Assembly: GCF_000717745.1 (NCBI RefSeq)
Contig: NZ_JOBH01000004.1
Span: 310,001-374,000, forward strand
Direction of reading: 5' to 3'
Source of the DNA: Streptomyces violens
Lineage (GTDB): Bacteria; Actinomycetota; Actinomycetes; Streptomycetales; Streptomycetaceae
Length of the DNA: 64,000 bases
The position numbers and the translations under genes are program-made. Of the stretch, positions 46,404-55,559 are shown in pieces. The first letter of the stretch is position 1, and the number at the start of each line of letters is the position of its first letter. A model generated the notes under the pieces. It saw only the letters and a program-made list of their open reading frames with translations. It had not been told where the DNA came from and searched no databases.

Positions 46404-47285
46404 TCATGCCGTCTCCGCTGTTTCCAGGGCCGTCACTTCGTCGAGCACCCAGTCGACGATGAATCCCGGGACATCGATTCCCGTCGCGTCGATGGCACCG
46501 TGGAATTCGGGCGTGTGGTTGACCTCGTTCGCGTACATGCGGTGCTCCTGGTCGATCAGGAGGTCCACGCCGAGAAAGCCGCCGCCGACCGCTCGCGCCG
46601 CCGCCACCGCGAGTTCGGTGAGTTCCGGCGTGATCGGACAGGGCGTGGCGGCGCCGCCGATGGCGGTGTTGGTCCGCCAGTCGTCCACCGCGTTCTTGTA
46701 AATGGCGCACACCACGCGGTCCCCTGCGACGTAAGACTTGATGTCGCAGCCCGGCTTGTCGATGTGTTCCTGCAGGTAGAAGACGTGCTGCTGGGGATTG
46801 GGCAGCGCGGCGCGGTGTTCGAGGAGCGCCCGGCCCTGCTCCTCGTCATGGGCCCGCGCCGTCAGGTGCCCCCACGATCCCGTCACCGGTTTGACGACCA
46901 CGGGATAACCGAGCTTGGGCATGGCGTCCAGCGCGGAGGGAATTCCCCAGGCGACCCCTGCCTGCGGCATCGGCAGCCCGGCGGTGTGGAATGCCAGCGC
47001 GGTACGGAGCTTGTCGCCGCAGACGTCCAGCACCTCCAGGCGGTTGAGGGTGGGGACGCCGAGGGCGTTGAGGGTGGCCGCGACGGAGGTGGCGCGGCCG
47101 TGGCCGACCTCGCGCATGAGGGCCGCGCGGTAGGGCGGCCGGCCACTGCCGAGGAGCACTGTCAGCTTCCTCGGATCGACGTGCTCATGGGGCACGCCGC
47201 GGGCGGCGAACGCCTCGAGGATGAGCCGTTCCTCCCGGCGGATCCGGGAGGCGACGACGGCTATCGGCATGTCAGTTCTGTCCAC
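46404..47285 (-). CDS. LysX-like ATP-grasp ligase (amino-group carrier protein ligase)
   Basis: 293 aa from a GTG behind GGGAAGG. RimK/LysX-type ATP-grasp: VVVKPVTGSWGHLTARA (ATP-binding Lys and Gly loop), FYLQEHIDKPGCDIKSYV, and the C-terminal metal/ATP site YANEVNHTPEF. The EVNHTPEF string is typical of LysX/ArgX, which join the alpha-amino group of aminoadipate or glutamate to the C-terminal Glu of LysW. In an azinomycin-type pathway the enzyme would load glutamate onto a LysW-like carrier, protecting its amine during chain extension. The carrier gene is not in this window. Confidence 0.85.
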   Translation of the reverse strand: MDRTDMPIAVVASRIRREERLILEAFAARGVPHEHVDPRKLTVLLGSGRPPYRAALMREVGHGRATSVAATLNALGVPTLNRLEVLDVCGDKLRTALAFHTAGLPMPQAGVAWGIPSALDAMPKLGYPVVVKPVTGSWGHLTARAHDEEQGRALLEHRAALPNPQQHVFYLQEHIDKPGCDIKSYVAGDRVVCAIYKNAVDDWRTNTAIGGAATPCPITPELTELAVAAARAVGGGFLGVDLLIDQEHRMYANEVNHTPEFHGAIDATGIDVPGFIVDWVLDEVTALETAETA

Positions 47286-47351
47286 GGTTGCCTTCCCGAT
47301 CGACGCCGTGCTTCCTGTGGTGGGGAGCTGTGCCCGAGGGCCGTCGGCCGG

Positions 47352-48386
47352 TCACGTCGCCTTGGACAGCGCGTCGGCCGCGCGTTCGACCTGGTCGAGC
47401 GCGATGTCCAGGCGGCGCACCAGTTCGGTGCTGTGCGCGCGCAGCTCGTCGAACCGCTGCCGTCCCCACACCCGCGCGTGCGCGCCCGTCATGCGCACAC
47501 CCGTCCAGCCGTGGGCGACGGCATCGACGCCGGCCGCGGCCTCCGCGAGTTCCAGCACGCGCCACTTCTCGCCCTGCCGGCGGAGGAACTCCGCGTGCAG
47601 ACCGGCCTGCGCCTGGATGTTCCAACTGATCACGTACAGCTCACTGAGCGCCTCGTCGGTGGCCTCGGTCCCCGGAGTGAGCGCACACAGCTCGTCCAGG
47701 TACCGCCGCAACCCCGCCATCCCGGTCTGGGTCTCTTCGGTGGAGCCCTGCCGGTACCGGGTGAGGTTGTCGCGGAGCACCTGGCCCACCCAGCCGGCGT
47801 CGGGCTCGGGCACGGGCCCCCGCATCCGGGCCTGGAGCCAGCGCCGGTTGCTGGGACTGGCGCTGAAGAACACGTCGGCGTCGTCGCGCGGGTTCGGTGA
47901 GCCCCAGGCGGCCAGGAAGTCGGGGATCGGGATGGCCCCCTGGAACCCCGGCGGCTGCGCGTCGGACACCAGCACCTCGGAGGCGGTGATCCCGCACACG
48001 ACCAGCAGGTGCGCGGCGTGCACATCGTGGAAGGCGGGGCGGAAGGGCAGGTGGAAGTTGTCCACCGCGGCGATGGGCAGCACCCCGGCCGCCAGCGCGT
48101 TGCGCAGCTCGTCCAGCCCGTCGCCCGGCGCGCTCGCGTCGCTGCGGTGCCAGGCGGACTCGAACGGGTGGAAGAGGGCGAGCCGCTTGGCGAGCGAGTC
48201 GGGCGCCGCGAAGAAGTAGTACTCCTCCGAGGTCCAGTCTCCGGGCCGGCGACGGAACTCCCACGGCGCGCCCAGCACGGTGACCGGGTCGTGCCCGTCG
48301 TGCAGCAGCACGGTCGCCAGCGTGGCGTGCAGGCAACTGCCCAGGTCACGCGTCCACAGTGTCGGCTGTTGTGCGGTCCGGGTCAT
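47352..48386 (-). CDS. Unknown protein with weak BtrH-like N-terminal domain; candidate aziridine-forming subunit
   Basis: 344 aa, ATG overlapping the previous stop (ATGA). I do not recognise it firmly. The first 160 residues resemble BtrH-type papain-fold acyltransferases: SCLHATLATVLLHDG (Cys18), DVHAAHLLVVCG (His126) and VSDAQPPGF (Asp142), a possible Cys-His-Asp set. The C-terminal half is helical with no motif. It is coupled to the equally unfamiliar upstream gene and lies between the 2OG oxygenase and LysX/sulfotransferase genes. Azinomycin and vazabitide use a pair of unfamiliar proteins (AziU3/AziU2, Vzb10/11) to close the aziridine by sulfate loss; these two genes are the best candidates here. 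Confidence 0.6.
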   Translation of the reverse strand: MTRTAQQPTLWTRDLGSCLHATLATVLLHDGHDPVTVLGAPWEFRRRPGDWTSEEYYFFAAPDSLAKRLALFHPFESAWHRSDASAPGDGLDELRNALAAGVLPIAAVDNFHLPFRPAFHDVHAAHLLVVCGITASEVLVSDAQPPGFQGAIPIPDFLAAWGSPNPRDDADVFFSASPSNRRWLQARMRGPVPEPDAGWVGQVLRDNLTRYRQGSTEETQTGMAGLRRYLDELCALTPGTEATDEALSELYVISWNIQAQAGLHAEFLRRQGEKWRVLELAEAAAGVDAVAHGWTGVRMTGAHARVWGRQRFDELRAHSTELVRRLDIALDQVERAADALSKAT

Positions 48387-49063
48387 CGTGCCGCCCCGTC
48401 CGCGAGCCGTACGTCGATTCCGGTCAGCAGTGTGAGCGCGAAGACGTGCAGCGCGACGCACCGCGGCAGCCGCAGCGCCGTCGCCCGGCCGCGGCGCGGC
48501 ATCCCGACCCGGGACAGCCACATCGTGGTGGGCAGCCCCTGTTGCACGTGGTGGGGGTAGTGCATCCGCTCGGTGCTGAACGCGGGCAGCTCACCGAATG
48601 CCGGGGTGCCGTCGAGGAAGTCCGAGACCCCCAGCCGGAGCGGATCGGCGGTGCCGTCCGCGTAGTGCGCCCAGAGGGTGTTCTCACTGCGCCGTTCCGA
48701 TGCGGCGAGCAGATAGATCCAGTCGTACTGTCCCGGCGGAATCTCGATGACCTGTCCCTCGCACCGCACGTTGTCGCCTTCGGCGTGGGACCGCGCCCAG
48801 GCGAAGGGAATTCCGGCGATCTCGATACGGGCGCCGGGCGCGGGCAGCTCTTCCGCCGGGAAGGAGTTTCCCCAGGCGTTCAGCCGGCCGCTGTCCAGGT
48901 CCTCGGTGCTGGTGGTCGCCCGGTTGTTGAGCAGATCGTCAATGCTGATCAGACAGAATTCCGGGGCTGACGCCTTCCCGTGCAGTCTGTCCAGGAGGCG
49001 ATCAGAAGGCGTGTGGGTGCGTATCGTATTGCTTGATATCTGACTCATCGAACCCCCGTTCAC
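48383..49063 (-). CDS. Unknown beta-rich protein, second candidate aziridine-forming subunit
   Basis: 226 aa from a GTG that overlaps the 2OG oxygenase stop (GTGA); an ATG five codons later is the alternative. I recognise no family. Alternating hydrophobic stretches (RIEIAGIPFAWA, QVIEIPPGQYDWIYLLAAS, TLWAHYADGT) suggest a beta-sandwich of the carbohydrate-binding kind. YPHHVQQGLPTTMWLSRVGMP and a hydrophobic end follow. Strict coupling to the neighbouring gene on both sides suggests the two products form a complex. A role in aziridine closure is inferred from context only. Confidence 0.6.
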   Translation of the reverse strand: MNGGSMSQISSNTIRTHTPSDRLLDRLHGKASAPEFCLISIDDLLNNRATTSTEDLDSGRLNAWGNSFPAEELPAPGARIEIAGIPFAWARSHAEGDNVRCEGQVIEIPPGQYDWIYLLAASERRSENTLWAHYADGTADPLRLGVSDFLDGTPAFGELPAFSTERMHYPHHVQQGLPTTMWLSRVGMPRRGRATALRLPRCVALHVFALTLLTGIDVRLADGAAR

Positions 49064-49809
49064 TGGAGAGATCTGTGAGTGCGCCCTGCCATGTCGGCGG
49101 GGTCGAGCACGGCGTTGAAGTCAACAATCAGGGTGTCCCGCCAGCTCGGCGCGGACGGATCCGCGGTCCGTATTTCGCTGACGGCATGCTCCATGGACGT
49201 ATCGGAGAGCAGCAGGACCTCCAGCGGTTCCGTCATGGTGACGGTGTACTGCGGGTCCGGTTCGCCGCGCCGGAAGAGCTGGTTCTGGCCGCCGACGCAC
49301 TGGTGACGGTCGATCAAGTGGATGGCCACATAAGCGTGGCCGTCCGAATGCCGTCCCTCCGGCGCGGGCTCCGAGCCCTCGTGGGGGTCGGCGAGGACAC
49401 GGATGCAGTGGATGCCCAGTTCCCAGTCCTGCTTGCCCGCCGCCTCGTTGACGAGTGCGACGTTCTCCCGCAGTATCCGGGCCAGTTGGGGGCTGGACAG
49501 CGCTTCCTCGGTCAGCGGCTCGAATACCCGCAGTTGGTCGCCGAAGGCGCGGTTGACCGCCTTGCTCTGGAAGAACTCCGTGCCGTCCAGTGGCTCCAGC
49601 GTGCCGTCGCGGTGGGCCAGCACTCGTCCGTACCGGCGGTTGCGGCGGCAGCGGGCCGGGCCGAGGTACGCGTCCGGAACCAGCTCGTTCCACGAGGAGG
49701 CGAACCGCCGCCAGTCGTCTCCCTCGGCCGCTACCCGCAGCCGGCCGTGCGTCCAGCCGTGCTCGATGAGGGCGTCGGCGCGCAGATCTCCGGGCTTCGG
49801 CTTGTCCAT
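49060..49809 (-). CDS. 2-oxoglutarate/Fe(II)-dependent amino acid hydroxylase family protein
   Basis: 249 aa from the ATG at 49809 behind GGGGAAG. It has the 2OG-Fe dioxygenase (PF10014-like) pattern of free L-amino acid hydroxylases: RHSDGHAYVAIHLIDR with iron ligands His154 and Asp156, GGQNQLFRRGEPD, and the distal His208 in SDTSMEHAVSEI. First gene of the operon that holds the two unknowns, LysX and the sulfotransferase. It could hydroxylate the azabicycle precursor or another amino acid unit; substrate not readable. Confidence 0.8.
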   Translation of the reverse strand: MDKPKPGDLRADALIEHGWTHGRLRVAAEGDDWRRFASSWNELVPDAYLGPARCRRNRRYGRVLAHRDGTLEPLDGTEFFQSKAVNRAFGDQLRVFEPLTEEALSSPQLARILRENVALVNEAAGKQDWELGIHCIRVLADPHEGSEPAPEGRHSDGHAYVAIHLIDRHQCVGGQNQLFRRGEPDPQYTVTMTEPLEVLLLSDTSMEHAVSEIRTADPSAPSWRDTLIVDFNAVLDPADMAGRTHRSLQ

Positions 49810-49869
49810 CAGTGGCTTCCCCTCAGCGGTGCAACGTGAATGAGTGCCATCGACAGCGTTGCCGGGGCG

Positions 49870-49955
49870 GCAAAGCCCTGAGTCGTCCCGCCGCAGCATA
49901 CTACATTCACTACATTGATGTCTTGCAGACTGTTGCCCTGACACCGCACACCGAA
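49870..49955 (-). promoter_or_regulatory. Probable promoter of the 2OG oxygenase/LysX operon
   Basis: On the minus strand CTGCAAGACATCAATGTAGT is followed by GAATGTAGTATGC. TAGTAT fits the TANNNT -10 pattern, and TGCAAG stands 18 bp upstream of it. The stretch is much richer in A+T than its surroundings. Confidence 0.5.
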
Positions 49956-49995
49956 CCGGCATCCGGGACCGTGGATGCACCGTCCCGGATGCCGG
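49956..49995 (-). terminator. Hairpin terminator after the PKS gene
   Basis: A 14-bp perfect inverted repeat, CCGGCATCCGGGAC at 49956-49969 and its complement at 49982-49995, with a 12-nt loop. It lies 39 bp after the PKS stop at 50035 and ends the long minus-strand block. Confidence 0.85.
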
Positions 49996-50034
49996 GTGCG
50001 GCGGGGCGGCGAGGTCGTCGCCGCCCCGGCCGGC

Positions 50035-53000
50035 TCAACCGGCGGTCGCCAGGACCTCCTGTCGTATCTCCGGGGCTTCGTCCGCGGCCTCCTCCTCGCC
50101 GCCGACCTCGGTGGCGAGGAACTCCGCCAGTGCGCGGACCGTCGGGTTGCTCCACAGGATCGTGGGCGGCAGGTCCACCGCGAAGCAGCGGTGCAGCCGC
50201 ACCCGCAGGGCCACGGTGAGCACCGAGTCGACGCCGAGCTCCAGCAGCGGCCGGTCGATCGCGATGTCGTCGAGCGCGAGGTTGAGTTCGGCAGCCACCT
50301 GCTCGTGCGTCTCCGCCAGCACCTTCTCCGGCAGTTCCGCCGCCGGCACGGCCGACCAGTCGACGGCGTTGCCGGTGGTGTGCTCGGCCCCGGCGTCGGT
50401 GACCGACAACTGCGAGAACACCGGCAGCGTGTGCCCGGGCATCACCCGCATTACCGCGACGTACGGCAGTCCGAACCGGTCGGCGAAGTTCCAGCTGCGC
50501 AGCGCCTCGGTGACGGTGATCCCGCCGAGACCGCGGGACTCGGCCTCCAGGATCGTCGCCTGGCCGGTGGTCTCGCCCATGCCCCGGCCGATCCACTGGG
50601 CCCATGCGAAGCTGCTCGCACCGTACTCGCCCTGGGCCCGCCGCAACGCGGCCAGCCCGTCCAGGAAGGAGTTCGCCGATGCGTAGCTGACCTGGCCGGT
50701 GAGCCGGGCCAGTTGGCCGCATGAGGAGAACATGGTGAAGAAGTCCAGCGTGCCGGCCGGGAACAGCCGGTGCAGGACCATGGCGCCGTCGGCCTTCGGG
50801 CCCATCGTGGTGTCCAGGTTCACCGCGCTGGACTTCTCCACGAGAGCGTCGGACACCACGCCGGCGCAGTGGACGATGCCGCGTACCGGCGGCATGTCCA
50901 GCGCACCGGGGTCGAGCGCCCTGGCCGTCGCTTCGGCGTCGGAGATGTCCAGCCGCAGCACCCGCACCGTGGCGCCGGCCGCTTCGAGGGCGGCCACCGC
51001 GGCCACCTGCGCGGCCACGGCCGGCTCGCTCACCCGGTCCCACTCGGACCGCGGCGGCAGCCCCCGACGGCCGATCAGCACCAGCCGGCGCGCGCCCTGC
51101 TCGACCAGGTAGCGCGCGGCTTCCAGACCGAGCGCTCCCAGGCCACCGGTGATCAAGTAGGTGCCGTCCGGGCGGCACTCCACCGGCTCGCGCTCGGCGG
51201 GCCGCTCGACCCTCCGCAGCCGGGCGGCGTCCACACCCTCCGGGGTGAGCGACAGCACGTCCTCCGTGGGCGGCAGGGCACCGATCACCCCGGCCGCCGA
51301 CGCGGCCTCGGCGGCCTCGGCGACATCGATCAGGCCACCCCACAGGTCGGGGCGTTCACCTGCGACGATACGGCCGGCTCCCCACAGCGGGGCGTGTGCC
51401 AGCGCGGCCTCCGTACGGCCTTCGCGCACGCCCTGGGTGAGCGCCCACACGGTGGGCCGGTGCTTCTCGTCCGGGATCGCGGCCACCTGCTGCACCGCGT
51501 CGAGCAGCGCTTGCGCGCACCGCCGGGCCGCCTGCTCGGGAGCCTCGCCCGCGAGCAGCGCCGGGGGCGCCACGATCACCGCGTCGCCCGCGGCGAGCCG
51601 GCCGTCGGCGATGGCTGTGGCGTCCTGCGCCGTACGGCTCTCCACGCCACGCGCGGCCAGCGCCTCGACCAGCGCGGCACCGCCGGCCGGGTCGCCCACC
51701 AGCAGGGCCTGCCGCGGTACGGGCGCGTCGGCCGGCACCTGCACCGGCTCCCAGGCCAGCTCGTGCACCAGGTCGCGCGGGCCGACCGCGCCGGAGCCGA
51801 CGTCCTGCACCTTGATGTAGCGCAGCCCCCGGGCCTCGCACACCACCGTGCCGTTCTCGTCGGCCACCACCATGTCGATGGTGTCCGGCGTGCGCGGGTC
51901 ACTCGTGGTGTGCACCAGGATCCGCGGCGGCGGGGCGCCGCGGAAGGCCAGCGACTCCAGGTGCGAGCAGGTGCGCAGCACGGACGAGTCCTCGGACATC
52001 ACCAGCACGCCGCTGGCGGTCAGCGCGGCGTCGACCACCGCTGTCCAGCTCGACGGGTGCAGCTTCGGGGTGTGGTCCACGGTCACCGTGGCCAGCTGCT
52101 CGCCGTCGCCGCGGACCAGCTCCTCCACCACCCAGGGGAAGGTGTAGCCGTCCACGCCCATCGTCCGGAAGATCCCGTCGACCTTGGACCAGGTCCAGGA
52201 GACCGGGCAGCGGGCCCGGATGGCGTCCGGGTCCTCCAACGGGACGGCCCCGACCACCGGTTCGCGTACGACGGTCGCGGTGGTGTGGGTCAGCCACTCG
52301 TCGTCATGAGCGCCGCTCTCCTGGTCGCGCTTGATGCGGCTGGCGAGCCTGACCTTGTCCTGCTCCATCACGACCTGCACCACGCGTGTGGGGTGCGCGG
52401 CGAGCGGGATGCGGAACACGATGTCGCGCAGCCCGTAGGCCACGTCGTCGTCGCCGGTGGCGGCGGCGATGAACGAGTTGAGCACCACCGAGGCGGGCAC
52501 CGTCTCCACGCCGACGACCTTGTGCGACTGGGCGTAGGGGCGGTTGGACATGTCCAGTTCGGTCTGCCAGACCCGCTGCACCGGGGCGCTGGCGACAGTG
52601 GTGTGCGCGCCGATCAGCGTGTGCTTCTCCGGGTCGTGGCCCCGGCCGGCACCCTGCTCCGGCGGCTCGTCCGGGAAGATCCAGTACGGCCGGTGCTGCC
52701 ACTTCACCGCCGGGACGTCCACCAGCTCACCGGGGTACGACCAGGCCACCGGGGCACCCAGGCAGTGCAGCCGGGCCAGGTTGGCCAGCACGGTGCGCTG
52801 CTCCGGCTGGTCCCGGCGCAGGGTGACCGCGACCTGGGCGTCGGAGATCCCCGCGTCCAGCGCGGTCTCGGTGACGGAGTGCGCCACCACCGGGTGCGAG
52901 GAAACCTCCAGGAACACCCGGGCGCCGTCGTCCAGCGCGGCCCGTACCGCCTGGTGGAAGAGGACCGGGTCGGCCAGGTTGGCGGCCCAGTACGCGCCTT

Positions 53001-55332
53001 CGCGGGGGGTGTCGGAGCGCGGGTCCGCCAAGGCGGTGCTGTACAGCCGGACATGGGGCGTGCCGGCGCGCAGTTCGCCGGCGGCCTTGCGTACCTCGTC
53101 CAGCACCTCGCGCACATGCGGGCTGTGGAAGGCCACGTCGGTGTTGACCCGGCGCGCGGTGATGCCTTCGGTCTCCAGCTCGGCAATCAGCGCCTCGACC
53201 GCCTCGGTGTCGCCGGACACCACGGTGGAGTGCGGGCTGGCGGCGATCGCGGCGACCACGCCGTCCCGGCCCGCCACCCGCTGCTCGACGTCGGCGAAGG
53301 CCATCGGCACCATCGCCATGGCACCCCGCCCGGCGACCTGCTCCAGAGCGCGGGCGCGGCGGCAGGCGAACCGTGCGGCCTCGGCGCGGCCCAGGCTGCC
53401 GGCCACCGTGGCGGCGGCTATCTCACCGACCGAGTGCCCGATGACCGCACCCGGGCGCAGGCCCAGTTCGAACCACACCTCGGCCAGGGCGACCTGCATG
53501 GCGAAGGTCATCGCCTGGGTGCGGGTCACCGTCCACGGGCCGCCCGCCTCGATGGCCTCCCGCGGGGTCCAGCCCAGCTCCTCCGCGAACACCGAGGCCA
53601 GTTCGTCGATGACCCGGGCGAACACCGGCTCCGTCGTGAGGAGTTCCTGTCCCATCCCGGACCACTGGGAGCCGTGCCCGGAGAACACCCAGACCGGACC
53701 GGCGGCGTCGTTGCCGGCGAAGGCCGATGCCGCGCCGAGGGCTGTGGCGGGCGACTTCTCGCCGTCCGCCAGCGCGTCCAGCCCGGCCAGCAGTTCCTCG
53801 GTGCCGTCGGCCACCACGGCCACGCGGTGGGCCAGGTGGGAGCGGCGGTCGGTCAGCGTGTGCGCCAGCGAGTCCAGGTCGGTGCCGGGGTGCTCGCGCA
53901 GCCACGCCGCGACCGAGCCGGCCAGGGCGCGTACGCCCTTCTCGGACGCCGCCGACACCGGGAACACCCAGGGCCGGGCAGTGGCCGTGCTGCCGCTCCG
54001 GCGGCCGGACCGCTGCGGGGCGGGCGGCTGCTGGAGCACGGCGTGCGCGATGGAGCCGCCCACGCCGTAGCTGGAGACACCGGCGCGCCGGCCGTGCTCG
54101 CCCGCCGGCCACGGCGTCGGCTCGCCGACCAGGCGCAGCCCCTGGGCCTCCAGGCGCAGTTCCGGGTCCACCTCGTCGTGCAGGCTGGGCGGCAGCTCGC
54201 CGTGGCGCATGCTCAGCAGCACCTTGATGACACCGGCGATGCCGGAGGCGGCCTCGACATGGCCCACGTTCGGCTTGAGCGTGCCGATCAGCAGCGGGTC
54301 GCCGGCGTCCCGGCCGGGGCCGAAGACGCTGCCGATCGCGCGGGCCTCTGCGGCGTCCCCGAGCCGGGTGCCGGTGCCGTGTGCCTCGACGTACTGCACG
54401 GTGCGCGGGTCGATGCCGGCCCGCTGGTAGATCTCGCGCAGCATGCGCTGCTGGGCCTCGCTGTTCGGCGCCATCATGCCGTCGGAGCGGCCGTCCTGGA
54501 AGACACCGCTGCCCATCACCAGGCCGTGCACCGGATCGCCGTCGCGGACCGCGTCGGACAGCCGCTTCAGGACGACGACGCCGCCGCCCTCACCACGCCC
54601 GTAGCCGTCGGCCGACTTGTCGAACGCCTTGCTGCGCCCGTCCGGTGAGGTCGCGGAGGCCGCGTCCAGGGCCACCACCAGGGCGGGGGAGGCCATGATG
54701 TTGATGCCGCCGACGAGCGCGACGCCGGTCTCCCCGGACCGCAGGCCCTGGCAGGCCACGTGCAGTGCGGTCAGCGAACCCGCGCAGGCGGTGTCCACGG
54801 CCATGCTCGGACCGCGCGCGTCCAGGAAGTACGAGATCCGGTTGGCGATGCCGTAGAAGGTGGTGCCGTTCACCGCCCAGGCTCCGGTGCGCTCCAGGTC
54901 CTCCAGCAGCCGGCGCCCGTAGTCGTTGGAGTTCGCCGAGACGTACACACCGGCGTCGCTGCCGGCGAGCGAGGTCGGCGGCAGTCCGGCGTCGCACAGC
55001 GCCTCCCACGCCAGCTCCAGCATGATCCGCTGCTGTGGGTCGATGTACTCGGCCTCGCGCGGCGTGATCTGGAAGAACTCGGCGTCGAAGCCCTCGATGT
55101 CCTGCATGAACGCGCCCTTGCGGGTGGTCCGGCGCAGGATCGCGCGGGTCTGCGGGTCTCTCTCGTACGAGTCCCAGCGGCGGGCCGGCATCTCGCCCAC
55201 CGTGCTGCGTCCCGTGCGCAGCGACTCCCAGAGCTGTCCGGGGGTGTCGAGGTCGGGGGCGAACCGGCAGCTCATGCCGATCACCGCGATGGGCTCTTCG
55301 GGGTCAGGGGTCACCGGCGGGGTCTGCTCCAT
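50035..55332 (-). CDS. aziB: Iterative type I PKS, naphthoate synthase (AziB/NcsB type)
   Basis: 1765 aa from the ATG at 55332, one base after the MbtH stop; two upstream ATGs lie inside mbtH. Domains in order: KS with VDTACAGSL (Cys183), HGTGT and GHVEAASG; AT with GHSVGEIA (near 631) and AFHSPHV, a malonyl type; DH-like domain with HKVVGVETVP (near 936) and Asp in VVDAAL; KR with GGLGALGLEA (near 1396), MFSSCGQL and SYASAN; ACP with Ser in LGVDSVLT (near 1700). There is no ER, MT or TE. Single-module PKSs with this order and size make partly reduced bicyclic aryl acids: AziB gives 5-methyl-1-naphthoate. Release must happen without a fused TE. Confidence 0.9.
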   Translation of the reverse strand: MEQTPPVTPDPEEPIAVIGMSCRFAPDLDTPGQLWESLRTGRSTVGEMPARRWDSYERDPQTRAILRRTTRKGAFMQDIEGFDAEFFQITPREAEYIDPQQRIMLELAWEALCDAGLPPTSLAGSDAGVYVSANSNDYGRRLLEDLERTGAWAVNGTTFYGIANRISYFLDARGPSMAVDTACAGSLTALHVACQGLRSGETGVALVGGINIMASPALVVALDAASATSPDGRSKAFDKSADGYGRGEGGGVVVLKRLSDAVRDGDPVHGLVMGSGVFQDGRSDGMMAPNSEAQQRMLREIYQRAGIDPRTVQYVEAHGTGTRLGDAAEARAIGSVFGPGRDAGDPLLIGTLKPNVGHVEAASGIAGVIKVLLSMRHGELPPSLHDEVDPELRLEAQGLRLVGEPTPWPAGEHGRRAGVSSYGVGGSIAHAVLQQPPAPQRSGRRSGSTATARPWVFPVSAASEKGVRALAGSVAAWLREHPGTDLDSLAHTLTDRRSHLAHRVAVVADGTEELLAGLDALADGEKSPATALGAASAFAGNDAAGPVWVFSGHGSQWSGMGQELLTTEPVFARVIDELASVFAEELGWTPREAIEAGGPWTVTRTQAMTFAMQVALAEVWFELGLRPGAVIGHSVGEIAAATVAGSLGRAEAARFACRRARALEQVAGRGAMAMVPMAFADVEQRVAGRDGVVAAIAASPHSTVVSGDTEAVEALIAELETEGITARRVNTDVAFHSPHVREVLDEVRKAAGELRAGTPHVRLYSTALADPRSDTPREGAYWAANLADPVLFHQAVRAALDDGARVFLEVSSHPVVAHSVTETALDAGISDAQVAVTLRRDQPEQRTVLANLARLHCLGAPVAWSYPGELVDVPAVKWQHRPYWIFPDEPPEQGAGRGHDPEKHTLIGAHTTVASAPVQRVWQTELDMSNRPYAQSHKVVGVETVPASVVLNSFIAAATGDDDVAYGLRDIVFRIPLAAHPTRVVQVVMEQDKVRLASRIKRDQESGAHDDEWLTHTTATVVREPVVGAVPLEDPDAIRARCPVSWTWSKVDGIFRTMGVDGYTFPWVVEELVRGDGEQLATVTVDHTPKLHPSSWTAVVDAALTASGVLVMSEDSSVLRTCSHLESLAFRGAPPPRILVHTTSDPRTPDTIDMVVADENGTVVCEARGLRYIKVQDVGSGAVGPRDLVHELAWEPVQVPADAPVPRQALLVGDPAGGAALVEALAARGVESRTAQDATAIADGRLAAGDAVIVAPPALLAGEAPEQAARRCAQALLDAVQQVAAIPDEKHRPTVWALTQGVREGRTEAALAHAPLWGAGRIVAGERPDLWGGLIDVAEAAEAASAAGVIGALPPTEDVLSLTPEGVDAARLRRVERPAEREPVECRPDGTYLITGGLGALGLEAARYLVEQGARRLVLIGRRGLPPRSEWDRVSEPAVAAQVAAVAALEAAGATVRVLRLDISDAEATARALDPGALDMPPVRGIVHCAGVVSDALVEKSSAVNLDTTMGPKADGAMVLHRLFPAGTLDFFTMFSSCGQLARLTGQVSYASANSFLDGLAALRRAQGEYGASSFAWAQWIGRGMGETTGQATILEAESRGLGGITVTEALRSWNFADRFGLPYVAVMRVMPGHTLPVFSQLSVTDAGAEHTTGNAVDWSAVPAAELPEKVLAETHEQVAAELNLALDDIAIDRPLLELGVDSVLTVALRVRLHRCFAVDLPPTILWSNPTVRALAEFLATEVGGEEEAADEAPEIRQEVLATAG

Positions 55333-55333
55333 C

Positions 55334-55549
55334 TCAGCCAACCTGTACATCTCCCTCGGCAATGGCGCGGCGCAGGCTCAGCGGCCGCATATCGGTCCAC
55401 ACCTCGGCGATGTGGGTCAGGCATTCGTCCTTGGGGCCTCCGAAACCCTCCGCGGCCCAGCCGCTCGGGATGTCCTGCCCGGCGGGCCAGATCGAGTACT
55501 GCTCCTCGTGGTTGCGCACCACGAGATACGTGCGCTCCTCCGTGCTCAC
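55334..55549 (-). CDS. MbtH-like protein
   Basis: 71 aa from the GTG at 55549, chosen for GGGAG five bases upstream and the usual family length; an ATG at 55561 is the alternative. All hallmarks are present: [30 protein letters not shown] with the three conserved Trp. MbtH-like proteins bind A domains and are needed for their folding or activity. It lies between the NRPS-reductase and PKS genes, so the likely partner is the upstream A domain, perhaps others in the cluster. Confidence 0.95.
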   Translation of the reverse strand: MSTEERTYLVVRNHEEQYSIWPAGQDIPSGWAAEGFGGPKDECLTHIAEVWTDMRPLSLRRAIAEGDVQVG

Positions 55550-55559
55550 CTTCACTCCC

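Noticed and set aside
46366..46710. ATG overlapping the LysX stop as start of the sulfotransferase
   Set aside because: That ATG (in ATGAAGAAT) is in another frame and leads to a short nonsense peptide; the PRSRST frame begins at a TTG.
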